Shown: positions 35,400 to 42,197 of the stretch, in pieces
Layout of the letters: each line of letters starts with the position of its first letter
How positions within the stretch are numbered: the stretch's first letter is position 1
From: Streptomyces malaysiense
Lineage (GTDB): Bacteria > Actinomycetota > Actinomycetes > Streptomycetales > Streptomycetaceae
Assembly: GCF_000980885.2 (NCBI RefSeq)
Contig: NZ_LBDA02000080.1
Span: 82,358 to 146,357 of the forward strand
Reading direction: 5' to 3'
Length of the DNA stretch: 64,000 bases
The notes under the pieces: generated by a model
Seen by the model: only the letters and a program-made list of their open reading frames with translations
What the model was told of the DNA's origin: nothing
Databases searched by the model: none
Made by a program: the position numbers and the translations under genes

Positions 35400-35912
35400 T
35401 CAGTCGTTGGTGGTGGGGTCGATGACGCGGACGCCGAAGTGGGAGGTGAGGGCGCTGCACGCGCGGCAGAGGGTGGCGAAGCTGCCGTGCAGGGGGTCGC
35501 CGTCCTCGCGTATGCGGCGGGCGGTGAGCTTGGCGTGCTTGAGGGCCTTGCGGGCCTCGCCGTTGGTCATGGGTCTGCGGGAGGCGCGCTTGCTGCGGGT
35601 GGCGTCGGCGGCGGCGAGGTGCCGGGAGATGAGGATGGTCTCGGCGCAGCGGCCGGTGAAGCGGTCGCGTTGGGCGCTGGGGAGGGTGTCCAGGAAGTCC
35701 TGGACGAGGGGGTGCAGGGTGGGGGGCTCCTCGCCGCGGGCGGCGGTGCCGGTGAGGGTGGTGCCGTGGACGGAGAGAGCGGCGGCGACGGTGGGCAGGA
35801 TGCCGTCGCGGCGTTGCCGCAGGGTGGGTGCGGTGGGTGCCTCGGTGCCGCTCCAGTCGATGCGCGGGTCGCCGGCGCGCACGTCGGTACCTCCGGTCTG
35901 CAAGGTATTCAT
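35400..35912 (-). CDS. YwqJ-type putative nucleic-acid/nucleotide deaminase
   Basis: A 170-residue protein whose C-terminal 100 residues match YwqJ-like deaminases of polymorphic toxin systems: DRFTGRCAETILISRHL with the Cys89-Ala-Glu91 zinc/proton-shuttle motif, and LCRACSALTSHFGVRV with Cys149-x-x-Cys152. The N-terminal 80 residues are a poorly conserved lead with no signal peptide, membrane segment, LXG, RHS or WXG domain. It is thus a free-standing deaminase, unlike the usual secreted toxin. GGGAGGGAAAG precedes ATG 35912. It starts an operon with the SUKH-3 gene and is divergent from the second SUKH/deaminase pair. Enzymatic target is unknown. Confidence 0.8.
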   Translation of the reverse strand: MNTLQTGGTDVRAGDPRIDWSGTEAPTAPTLRQRRDGILPTVAAALSVHGTTLTGTAARGEEPPTLHPLVQDFLDTLPSAQRDRFTGRCAETILISRHLAAADATRSKRASRRPMTNGEARKALKHAKLTARRIREDGDPLHGSFATLCRACSALTSHFGVRVIDPTTND

Positions 35913-36195
35913 GTTGGCTTTCCCTCCCCGGGCTGTCCCCCGAAGGACACAGGGTGCCAAATGCCGTGGGTCGTGCGGAAGCTGGGGCGGTGCGACACGC
36001 CCGTGATGGGTGGAGGCGGTCACGGTGGGGTGACGGTTGGTCACGGAGGTGGGGTGGGGCGGTGGGTGGCGGTTGTGGTGTGTGTCGCGGGGACGCGGTG
36101 GGCCGGTGACCGAGGTTCGGGTACCGCTTAGGCTGTCGGCATCCGCGATGACACCGCCGTTCAGGCATGAGAGAACGCCTCAGGGGGCAACCGCC
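35913..36195. promoter_or_regulatory. divergent promoter region of the SUKH/deaminase locus
   Basis: A 283-base gap serving both arms. On the plus side TAGGCT (36129-36134) is a -10 candidate for the SUKH-1 operon. Repeated GGTCACGG/GGGTGACGG elements near 36017-36045 form direct and inverted repeats that could bind a shared regulator. No gene is seen in it. Confidence 0.5.
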
Positions 36196-37218
36196 ATGAC
36201 GACAGGTCGGCTCGGGCTGGGGACACCTCCCGGCCGCCAGGGGGGACAGGCCGTGCCGCCGAACGCGGCTTACTCTGGGCAGGTCGTGCATTTCCCGGAT
36301 CCGGTGCGGGCGGCGCGTCACCCCGGTGGGGTGCGGGTCGACGAGCGGGGTTTCCCGGATTTCTCGCCGTATGCGCGGGTGGCGGTGGAGATCGCGGAGC
36401 CGCCGGAGGGGTTCGGTGTCGACGAGTTGCGGCTGACGGACTATGTGTCGGCGAACGCGGCGCTGGCGGCGGCGGGGCACGAGTGGTGGGACACGGTGCC
36501 GGACGTGGCGACGCCGCACGGCTGGACGTGGCATCACGTGGCGGGTTCGCGGCGCCTGGAGCTGGTCCCGGTCGATGTGAAGGCGTTGCTGCGGCATCAC
36601 GGTGGGGTGGCGACGGCGCCGGTGGACCACGGCAAGCGGGGTACGCGGCCGTTGCAGGAGACGCGGCCCGCGCATTTCGCTCTGCCGAAGTCGGGTGTGG
36701 CGGTGACCGAGGCGCAGGTGCAGGGCGTCGAGGAGGATCTGGGGTACCGGTTGCCGGGGGCCTATCGTGACTTCCTGAAGGCGGCGGGCGGTTGTGCCCC
36801 GGTGGGTACGGCGCTGGTCGCGGACCTGGGGTTGCTGCTGGACCAGCCGTTCTTCACGGTGCGGGACGAGGCCGCGGTCAACGACCTGGTCTATGTGAAC
36901 AAGTGTCTGCGCGACCATCTGACGAAGGACTATCTCGGGGTGTCGTTCGTGCAGGGCGGGCTGCTCGCGGTGAAGGTGCGGGGCGAGCGGCTCGGTTCGG
37001 TGTGGTTCTGCGCGTACGACGATGTGCGGGACGTGGATCCGTCGTTGCCGCCGGCGGAGCGGGTGGAGCGTCTGCTGCTGCCGTGCGGCGACGACTTCGA
37101 CGCGTTCCTGTCCCGGCTGGCGGGTAATCCGCCGGAGTTGGAGACGGTGGCGAATCTGATGGTGGACGGCGGTTTCGCGCGTGTCGTCCCGGTGACTTCC
37201 GGCCCGGTGGGGGAGTGA
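36196..37218 (+). CDS. SUKH-1 (SMI1/KNR4) domain protein
   Basis: A 340-residue cytosolic protein. The first 60 residues are a low-complexity lead. Residues about 40-150 (VVHFPDPVRAARHPGGVRVDERGFPDFSPYARVAVEI in part; motif HPGGVRVDERGFPDFSPYA) form a conserved streptomycete region, in which DERGFPDFSPYA recalls the entry region of some toxin-associated proteins. Residues about 165-300 are the SUKH-1 domain: VTEAQVQGVEEDLGYRLPGAYRDFLKAAGG, then DLGLLLDQPFFTV and WFCAYDDVRDVDPSLPPAERVERLL. CAGGGGG precedes ATG 36196. The next gene begins ten bases after its stop, so the two form one operon. Confidence 0.8.
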   Translation: MTTGRLGLGTPPGRQGGQAVPPNAAYSGQVVHFPDPVRAARHPGGVRVDERGFPDFSPYARVAVEIAEPPEGFGVDELRLTDYVSANAALAAAGHEWWDTVPDVATPHGWTWHHVAGSRRLELVPVDVKALLRHHGGVATAPVDHGKRGTRPLQETRPAHFALPKSGVAVTEAQVQGVEEDLGYRLPGAYRDFLKAAGGCAPVGTALVADLGLLLDQPFFTVRDEAAVNDLVYVNKCLRDHLTKDYLGVSFVQGGLLAVKVRGERLGSVWFCAYDDVRDVDPSLPPAERVERLLLPCGDDFDAFLSRLAGNPPELETVANLMVDGGFARVVPVTSGPVGE

Positions 37219-37228
37219 GCTGACGGCG

Positions 37229-39976
37229 ATGGTGACGTACGCGCAGGCGCAGGAGCGCGCCGAGGAGTGGATCAACGGCGATGTGCCCGCGTATCAGCAC
37301 CGTGAGGTGCGGGTGCGGGAGTTCGAGCTGGGTTTCGTGGTGTGGGGCGAGGACCGGGCGCAGGGGCCGCGGTCGGACGCGGGTGCGCAGCGGCTGGTGA
37401 TCGCCCGGGACAGTGGTGAGGCCACGTTGTGGCCGGCGTTGCCGGTGGGTGAGGTGATCCGCCGGTACGAGGAGGAGTACGGCCGTCCGGACGGGCCGGG
37501 GGAGCCGGCGCCGGCGCCGGCCGCGGCGCGGTTGGACCTCAATCAGACGTCGTTCCTGCTGACTCCGCCGGAGTGGTTGCAGGAGGCGGCGGACAAGATG
37601 GGGATAGGGGAGCGGCGGCCGTCCGCGGATTCCGGTGCCTCGCCGGGGGCCGGGGCCGCGGGTCCGGGTGTTTCGGAGGGGGCCGGGTTCCCGGCCGGGG
37701 GTGATCCGGCGCGGACGCAGGCCGGGCCTTCGGCGGTTCCCGCCGCCCCCGCGGTTCCCGCCCCTGCGGCTCCGGTGTCTCCTCCCGCTCCCGCTGATGT
37801 GCCCGACGGGGCGACCCCGTGGACCGGTACGGACACGAACGGGGGTGCCGGTGAGGACGACGACCGTTCGGTGCCGTTGCCCGCGACGGTGTTCGCGCCG
37901 CCGCTGGGCGGTTCGGACGGCGACGCGCCGCCGGTCTCGGCGCCGGACGCGAAGACGGCGCTGATGTCGGGCGGCAGCCAGTTGCCGCGTACGGCGGTCG
38001 CTCCGGCGTTGGACCTGCCGAATGCGCCGGGCGCGTCGGGTGGTTCGCCGGTTCCGGGTGGTGCGCCGGTGGCGCCGACGGGGAGTACGCCGCCTCCGTC
38101 GCCGGTGCCGGGTGCCCCGGCCTACGACCGTCCGCAGGGTCCCGGTGCCCCGGTGCCCTCGGGCGGCACGCCTCCGCCGGCCGTCCCGCCGCAGGTTCCG
38201 GGCGGCCCGAACCCGCCGGAGGCCGCAAGTGGTTCGGCCGCCGGTCCCGGTGCGGCCGAGCGTCCGCTCGCGCCGAACGCCGGGGACATCGAGGACGCCG
38301 CGACGAGCAAGGCCGCGCCGCCGCCGAGGACGGCGCGCGGCGGGGTGGGCGCGCCGCCCGAGGGCACCGGTGCCCCGGGTGCGCCGGGCGCGCGTCCGGG
38401 TAGCGTGCCGCCGCCCGCGCCGGGTGCGTCCTCGGGCGGGTACGTGCCGACGCGTCTCGTGTCCGCGATCGGCCCGGAGGGCCTGGAGGGGCAGGACGGT
38501 ACGGCGGGCGGTCCCGGCGCGCCGGGCGCCCCCGAGCCGCCCGCGGCACCCCCGGGCGGCGCCCATCACGCGGCCACGATGCTGGCCGGCCCCGGTGGTC
38601 CGGGTCCCGGCGCCCCGCAGCCCCCGGCGGCCCCGGGGACGCCCGGCGCGCCCGGCGCTCCGGGTACCCCCGGTGCGCCCCCTGTCCCCGGTGCGCCCCG
38701 GCCCCCCGCGGCTCCGGGTGTGCCCTCGGCTCCGGGTGCTCCGCAGCCTCCTGGCGCTCCGCAGTCCCCTGGCGTTCCCGGTGCGCGGGGTGCCGTGCAC
38801 CAGGCCGAGACCATGCTGGCGGCGCCTCCCGTGGGCGGTCCCGGCGCGCCCCCGCCGCCGGCCGTGCCCGGCGTCCCCGGTACGCCTCCCGGTGTCCCCG
38901 GTACGCCGCCGGGTGTGCCCGGTACGCCGCCGGCGTCTCCGGCTCAGATGGCCGCCCCCATGCCGGGGCAGCCCGGGGCGTACGGGTATCCGCAGGCCGG
39001 GCAGCCGACGGTGGGCCCGGGGTATCAGGCCGTGCTGCGGTACCGGGCGCAGGACGGTTCGGAGCAGCAGCTGATCCGGCGTTCGGCGCCGGGTACGCCG
39101 CATCCGGAGTGGCAGATCTTCCATGAGCTGCGGTCGATGAACGTGCCGCCGGACCAGGTGCTGGAGCTGCACACGGAGCTGGAGTCGTGCGAGCTGCCGG
39201 GTGCCTACTGCGCGCGGATGATCCGGGAGCAGTGGCCGCAGGCGCGGATCACGAGCATCGCGCCGTACGGCACGGACCATGCGAGCCGGCAGCAGGGGAT
39301 GGGCCAACTGCTGGCTCATCAGGGCGAATTGCACCAGGTGGCGGACGGGCCCGCGCGGCCCGCGCCGGTGCGTGCGCCGTTGCCGCCGGTGCAGGCCGCG
39401 CCGCCGGTGCCGCCGGAGACCGCCGGGCAGGAGCTGGCGGCGGCGTTCGGACCGGGGGTCTTCCGGTTCGAGCAGCAGGCGGTGTCCCGGCAGGGGGTGC
39501 CGCCGGTCGTGGCGCACACCCTGGTGGTGGCCGGACTGCCGGTGGACATGGGCCCGTTCTTCTGGGCGCAGGCGCAGCCGGGCCGTGCGGTGCCGACGCT
39601 GGCGGAGCTGGCGGCCGAGCGCGGGGTGCAGCCCGCGGCGGACGCGGGGTCGTACCTGGTGATGGGTACGGACTTCGGCAAGGCGCTGTGTGTGCAGTAC
39701 GGGACGGCGAACATCGTGGCCGTGCCCGTGGAGGCCGGTCCGGGTGGTGCGCCGGTGCCGCCGCAGTTCGTGAACACGGGGCTGCCGGAGTTCGTGCGCT
39801 GCCTGGCGCTGCTGGGCCGGATGTGGCGGCTGCGGTACGGGCTGAACCCCGAGCAGGCGGGCCGCTGGACCGTCGATTTCCAGGCGCAGCTGGCCGCGTT
39901 GGACCCGGCGGCGCTGGGTTCGCCGGAGAGCTGGTGGTCGGTGCTGCTGGAGCAGATGTGGGACGGGCTGCTGTAG
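37229..39976 (+). CDS. probable deaminase-SUKH-4 fusion protein with collagen-like linker
   Basis: A 915-residue protein with four parts. Residues 1-85 resemble small immunity-type domains (EEWINGDVPAYQHREVRV, then GFVVWGED). Residues about 90-585 are a Pro/Gly/Ala-rich linker, with collagen-like Gly-x-Pro runs near 465-530 and recurring ATMLAG/ETMLAA units. Residues about 595-690 contain PHPEWQIFHELRSMN, then His648-Thr-Glu650 and Cys654/Cys661 (HTELESCELPGAYC), resembling H-x-E plus C-x(n)-C deaminase motifs, though their spacing is very short. Residues about 725-915 are SUKH-4 (FGPGVFRFEQQAVSRQGVPP, then SYLVMGTDFGKALCV). No signal peptide or membrane helix. Toxin-like and immunity-like domains in one chain suggest a self-restrained effector. 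Confidence 0.72.
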   Translation: MVTYAQAQERAEEWINGDVPAYQHREVRVREFELGFVVWGEDRAQGPRSDAGAQRLVIARDSGEATLWPALPVGEVIRRYEEEYGRPDGPGEPAPAPAAARLDLNQTSFLLTPPEWLQEAADKMGIGERRPSADSGASPGAGAAGPGVSEGAGFPAGGDPARTQAGPSAVPAAPAVPAPAAPVSPPAPADVPDGATPWTGTDTNGGAGEDDDRSVPLPATVFAPPLGGSDGDAPPVSAPDAKTALMSGGSQLPRTAVAPALDLPNAPGASGGSPVPGGAPVAPTGSTPPPSPVPGAPAYDRPQGPGAPVPSGGTPPPAVPPQVPGGPNPPEAASGSAAGPGAAERPLAPNAGDIEDAATSKAAPPPRTARGGVGAPPEGTGAPGAPGARPGSVPPPAPGASSGGYVPTRLVSAIGPEGLEGQDGTAGGPGAPGAPEPPAAPPGGAHHAATMLAGPGGPGPGAPQPPAAPGTPGAPGAPGTPGAPPVPGAPRPPAAPGVPSAPGAPQPPGAPQSPGVPGARGAVHQAETMLAAPPVGGPGAPPPPAVPGVPGTPPGVPGTPPGVPGTPPASPAQMAAPMPGQPGAYGYPQAGQPTVGPGYQAVLRYRAQDGSEQQLIRRSAPGTPHPEWQIFHELRSMNVPPDQVLELHTELESCELPGAYCARMIREQWPQARITSIAPYGTDHASRQQGMGQLLAHQGELHQVADGPARPAPVRAPLPPVQAAPPVPPETAGQELAAAFGPGVFRFEQQAVSRQGVPPVVAHTLVVAGLPVDMGPFFWAQAQPGRAVPTLAELAAERGVQPAADAGSYLVMGTDFGKALCVQYGTANIVAVPVEAGPGGAPVPPQFVNTGLPEFVRCLALLGRMWRLRYGLNPEQAGRWTVDFQAQLAALDPAALGSPESWWSVLLEQMWDGLL

Positions 39977-40130
39977 CCCGGCCGGCGGGAGCACCGAGGG
40001 GACGGTGAACCGCGGCACTCCGCCCGTGACGCGGCGGCGGAGTGTCGCGTTATGAACAGTTAAGCCTGATCCGTCACGATATGCGCGAACTCTTGCTGTC
40101 GTGCATGTCCGTCGGAGAGGGGTTCCCGAG

Positions 40131-41018
40131 GTGAGCTGCGCATGGATGCCCCCGGACGGCTTCGCGACCGTCCGGGGGCGCGGGTACCGCCCCGAGCAGG
40201 TCGACGCTTGTCTGGAGGCGCTGTCCGGGGACCGGGACGCCGCGTGGGAGCGTGCCGCGCGGCTGACCGTGCTGGCCAAGGACATGGCGGCGGAGGCCGC
40301 GCGGCTGCGCGAGGTGGTCTCCCGGCTCCGGCCACAGGAGTACGACACGCTCGACGAGGGCGCCCGCCGGCTGTTCCGGCTCGCGCTGGAGGAGGCGCGG
40401 CAACTGCGGGAGCGTGCGCGGTGCGAGGCGCGTGAGCGGGTCGCGCGTGCGGCGGCGGACGCGGAGGGCGTGCGCCTGGCCGCGCGGGAGGACGCGGACG
40501 CGCTGCGCGCGGAGGCCGACGAGCGCGCCCGGCGACTCCTGCTCGCCGCCCGCGCGCAGGCCGACGACCTCCGCGTCGGCGCGCGGCGCGCGGTGAAGGA
40601 GGGCCGCAGGGAGTCCCTGGAGGCGCTGCGCGAGGTGCGGCGGCGCACCGCCGAGCTGCTCGCCGAGCGGTCCCGGGAACAGGCCGGGCACTGGGCCGGC
40701 GCCGAGCGCGCGCAGGCCGGGGAGGCGGCGGCCCTGGAGGCGCGCCAGGCGGAGCTGGTGGCCCGCGCGGAGGAGGAACTGGCTGTCGCGGGGCGGGCCG
40801 TGGGGGAGGCGGAGGAGTACGGCCGCCGGTGCGAGGAGGAAGCGCACGCCCGCGCGGCCGCGATCGTCGCCGAGGCCCACGCCCGCGCCGACCGCATCGC
40901 CCGCGAGACGGAGCGGGTCCTGCGCGAACACAGCGCGACCTGGGACGACGTGCAGGCTCATATGGACCGGGTACGCGGCAAGCTGACGGCGCTGACCGGT
41001 CAGGCGGTCGTGGAGTAG
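40131..41018 (+). CDS. coiled-coil protein, Scy/FilP/DivIVA-like ('cellulose-binding protein' type)
   Basis: A 295-residue protein. The N-terminal PPDGFATVRGRGYRPEQVD resembles the start of DivIVA-associated coiled-coil proteins of streptomycetes (Scy, FilP and relatives). The rest is one long, Ala/Glu/Arg-rich coiled coil (about 40-285) with LRERARCEARERVARAAADAE-type heptads, ending VRGKLTALTGQAVVE. Such proteins form cytoskeletal assemblies near the hyphal tip; that role here is inferred. GTG 40131 follows GGAGAGGGG; ATG 40146 is an alternative. No enzymatic domain. Confidence 0.75.
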   Translation: MSCAWMPPDGFATVRGRGYRPEQVDACLEALSGDRDAAWERAARLTVLAKDMAAEAARLREVVSRLRPQEYDTLDEGARRLFRLALEEARQLRERARCEARERVARAAADAEGVRLAAREDADALRAEADERARRLLLAARAQADDLRVGARRAVKEGRRESLEALREVRRRTAELLAERSREQAGHWAGAERAQAGEAAALEARQAELVARAEEELAVAGRAVGEAEEYGRRCEEEAHARAAAIVAEAHARADRIARETERVLREHSATWDDVQAHMDRVRGKLTALTGQAVVE

Positions 41019-41408
41019 CGGCCGGACGCGGAGCCCGGTCCGCCCCGGGGTGGAGACGAACCCTGAGAACGGGTCCACCCGAGGGTGGGGGTCCCCTAGG
41101 GGTATCTCCGCACAACGGGTCGGGGAGGGCTCGTCCCGACGGAGGACGAGCCGGGGCGGGGGCGTTCCTTAGGCTGGCTTTACGCCGCTGGGGGGCGGCC
41201 GGCCCGACCGGAGGGGTGGGGTTTTCCCCCTGCCGAAGAGGGGGCTCCGCACCAGCGCGCCGCACCCTCGTCGGGCGCGAGACTCATCGAAGTGGCCGGG
41301 ACCACGGACGGCGCGGACAGTACCGCGTACGGACGTGGCCGGAACCCGCGTGCACCGGAACACCGGGGCACCGCACACGCATCTGCCGACCGATATAGGA
41401 GACATACC
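41019..41408 (+). promoter_or_regulatory. long intergenic region with terminator-like stem and long leader before the ABC exporter
   Basis: The 390-base gap has no gene. GGCTCGTCC (41128-41136) and GGACGAGCC (41144-41152) form a 9-bp hairpin, a probable terminator for the coiled-coil gene. TTAGGCT near 41168 is a -10 candidate, which would leave a leader of about 230 bases before GTG 41409. In the leader CCCCCT (41226-41231) pairs with AGGGGG (41239-41244), a short C-rich hairpin. AGGAG in ATAGGAGACATACC is the ribosome-binding site. Confidence 0.5.
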
Positions 41409-42197
41409 GTGACATCGGCTGTGACCATTCCCAGGCACGGGGGCACTGGAGGGCTGACGGCCGTTGCCGCGCGGGCGCGGCAGGTCGTGAAGGCGTACGG
41501 GTCCGGGGAGACCCGTGTCGTCGCCCTGGACCACGTCGACGTGGACATCGCCAGAGGCCGGTTCACCGCGATCATGGGCCCCTCGGGGTCCGGCAAGTCC
41601 ACGCTGATGCACTGCCTGGCGGGCCTGGACACGGTGACGAGCGGTCAGATCCATCTGGCCGAGACCGAGATCACCGGCCTGAAGGACAAGAAGCTCACCC
41701 AGCTGCGCCGGGACCGGATCGGCTTCATCTTCCAGGCGTTCAACCTGCTGCCGACGCTGAACGCCCTGGAGAACATCACGCTGCCGATGGACATAGCCGG
41801 CCGCAAGCCCGACCGCGCCTGGCTGGACCGGGTCGTGGAGACCGTCGGCCTCGCCGGCCGGCTCAAGCACCGGCCGACCCAGCTGTCCGGCGGCCAGCAG
41901 CAGCGCGTCGCCGTGGCCCGCGCGCTCGCCGCCCGCCCGGAGATCATCTTCGGTGACGAACCGACCGGGAACCTGGACTCGCGCGCGGGCGCCGAGGTGC
42001 TGGGCTTCCTGCGCCGCTCGGTGGACGAACTCGGCCAGACCATCGTCATGGTGACCCACGACCCGGTCGCCGCCTCGTACGCGGACCGGGTGCTGTATCT
42101 CGCCGACGGCCGGATCGTGGACGAGATGCACCAGCCGACGGCCGATCAGGTCCTGGACCGCATGAAGGACTTCGACGCCCGGGGACGCACGTCATGA
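41409..42197 (+). CDS. ABC exporter ATPase, MacB/LolD type
   Basis: ATP-binding subunit of a type VII (MacB/FtsX-like) ABC system. The 262-residue protein has MGPSGSGKSTLMHCLAGLD (Walker A), the Q loop FQAFNLLPTLNALENITLP, the signature LSGGQQQRVAVARALAA, and Walker B IIFGDEPTGNLDSRAG, followed by MVTHDPVAASYADRVL (switch His). GTG 41409 follows AGGAG. Its stop overlaps the permease start (ATGA), so stoichiometric expression is likely. Cargo unknown: members export peptides, lipids or antimicrobial compounds, or act as mechanotransmitters. Confidence 0.94.
   Translation: MTSAVTIPRHGGTGGLTAVAARARQVVKAYGSGETRVVALDHVDVDIARGRFTAIMGPSGSGKSTLMHCLAGLDTVTSGQIHLAETEITGLKDKKLTQLRRDRIGFIFQAFNLLPTLNALENITLPMDIAGRKPDRAWLDRVVETVGLAGRLKHRPTQLSGGQQQRVAVARALAARPEIIFGDEPTGNLDSRAGAEVLGFLRRSVDELGQTIVMVTHDPVAASYADRVLYLADGRIVDEMHQPTADQVLDRMKDFDARGRTS

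Noticed and set aside
36878..40897. 1339-codon open frame antisense to the deaminase-SUKH-4 gene
   Set aside because: Its predicted product is low-complexity Arg/Ser/Gly and it is antisense to a gene with coherent domains. No start signal.
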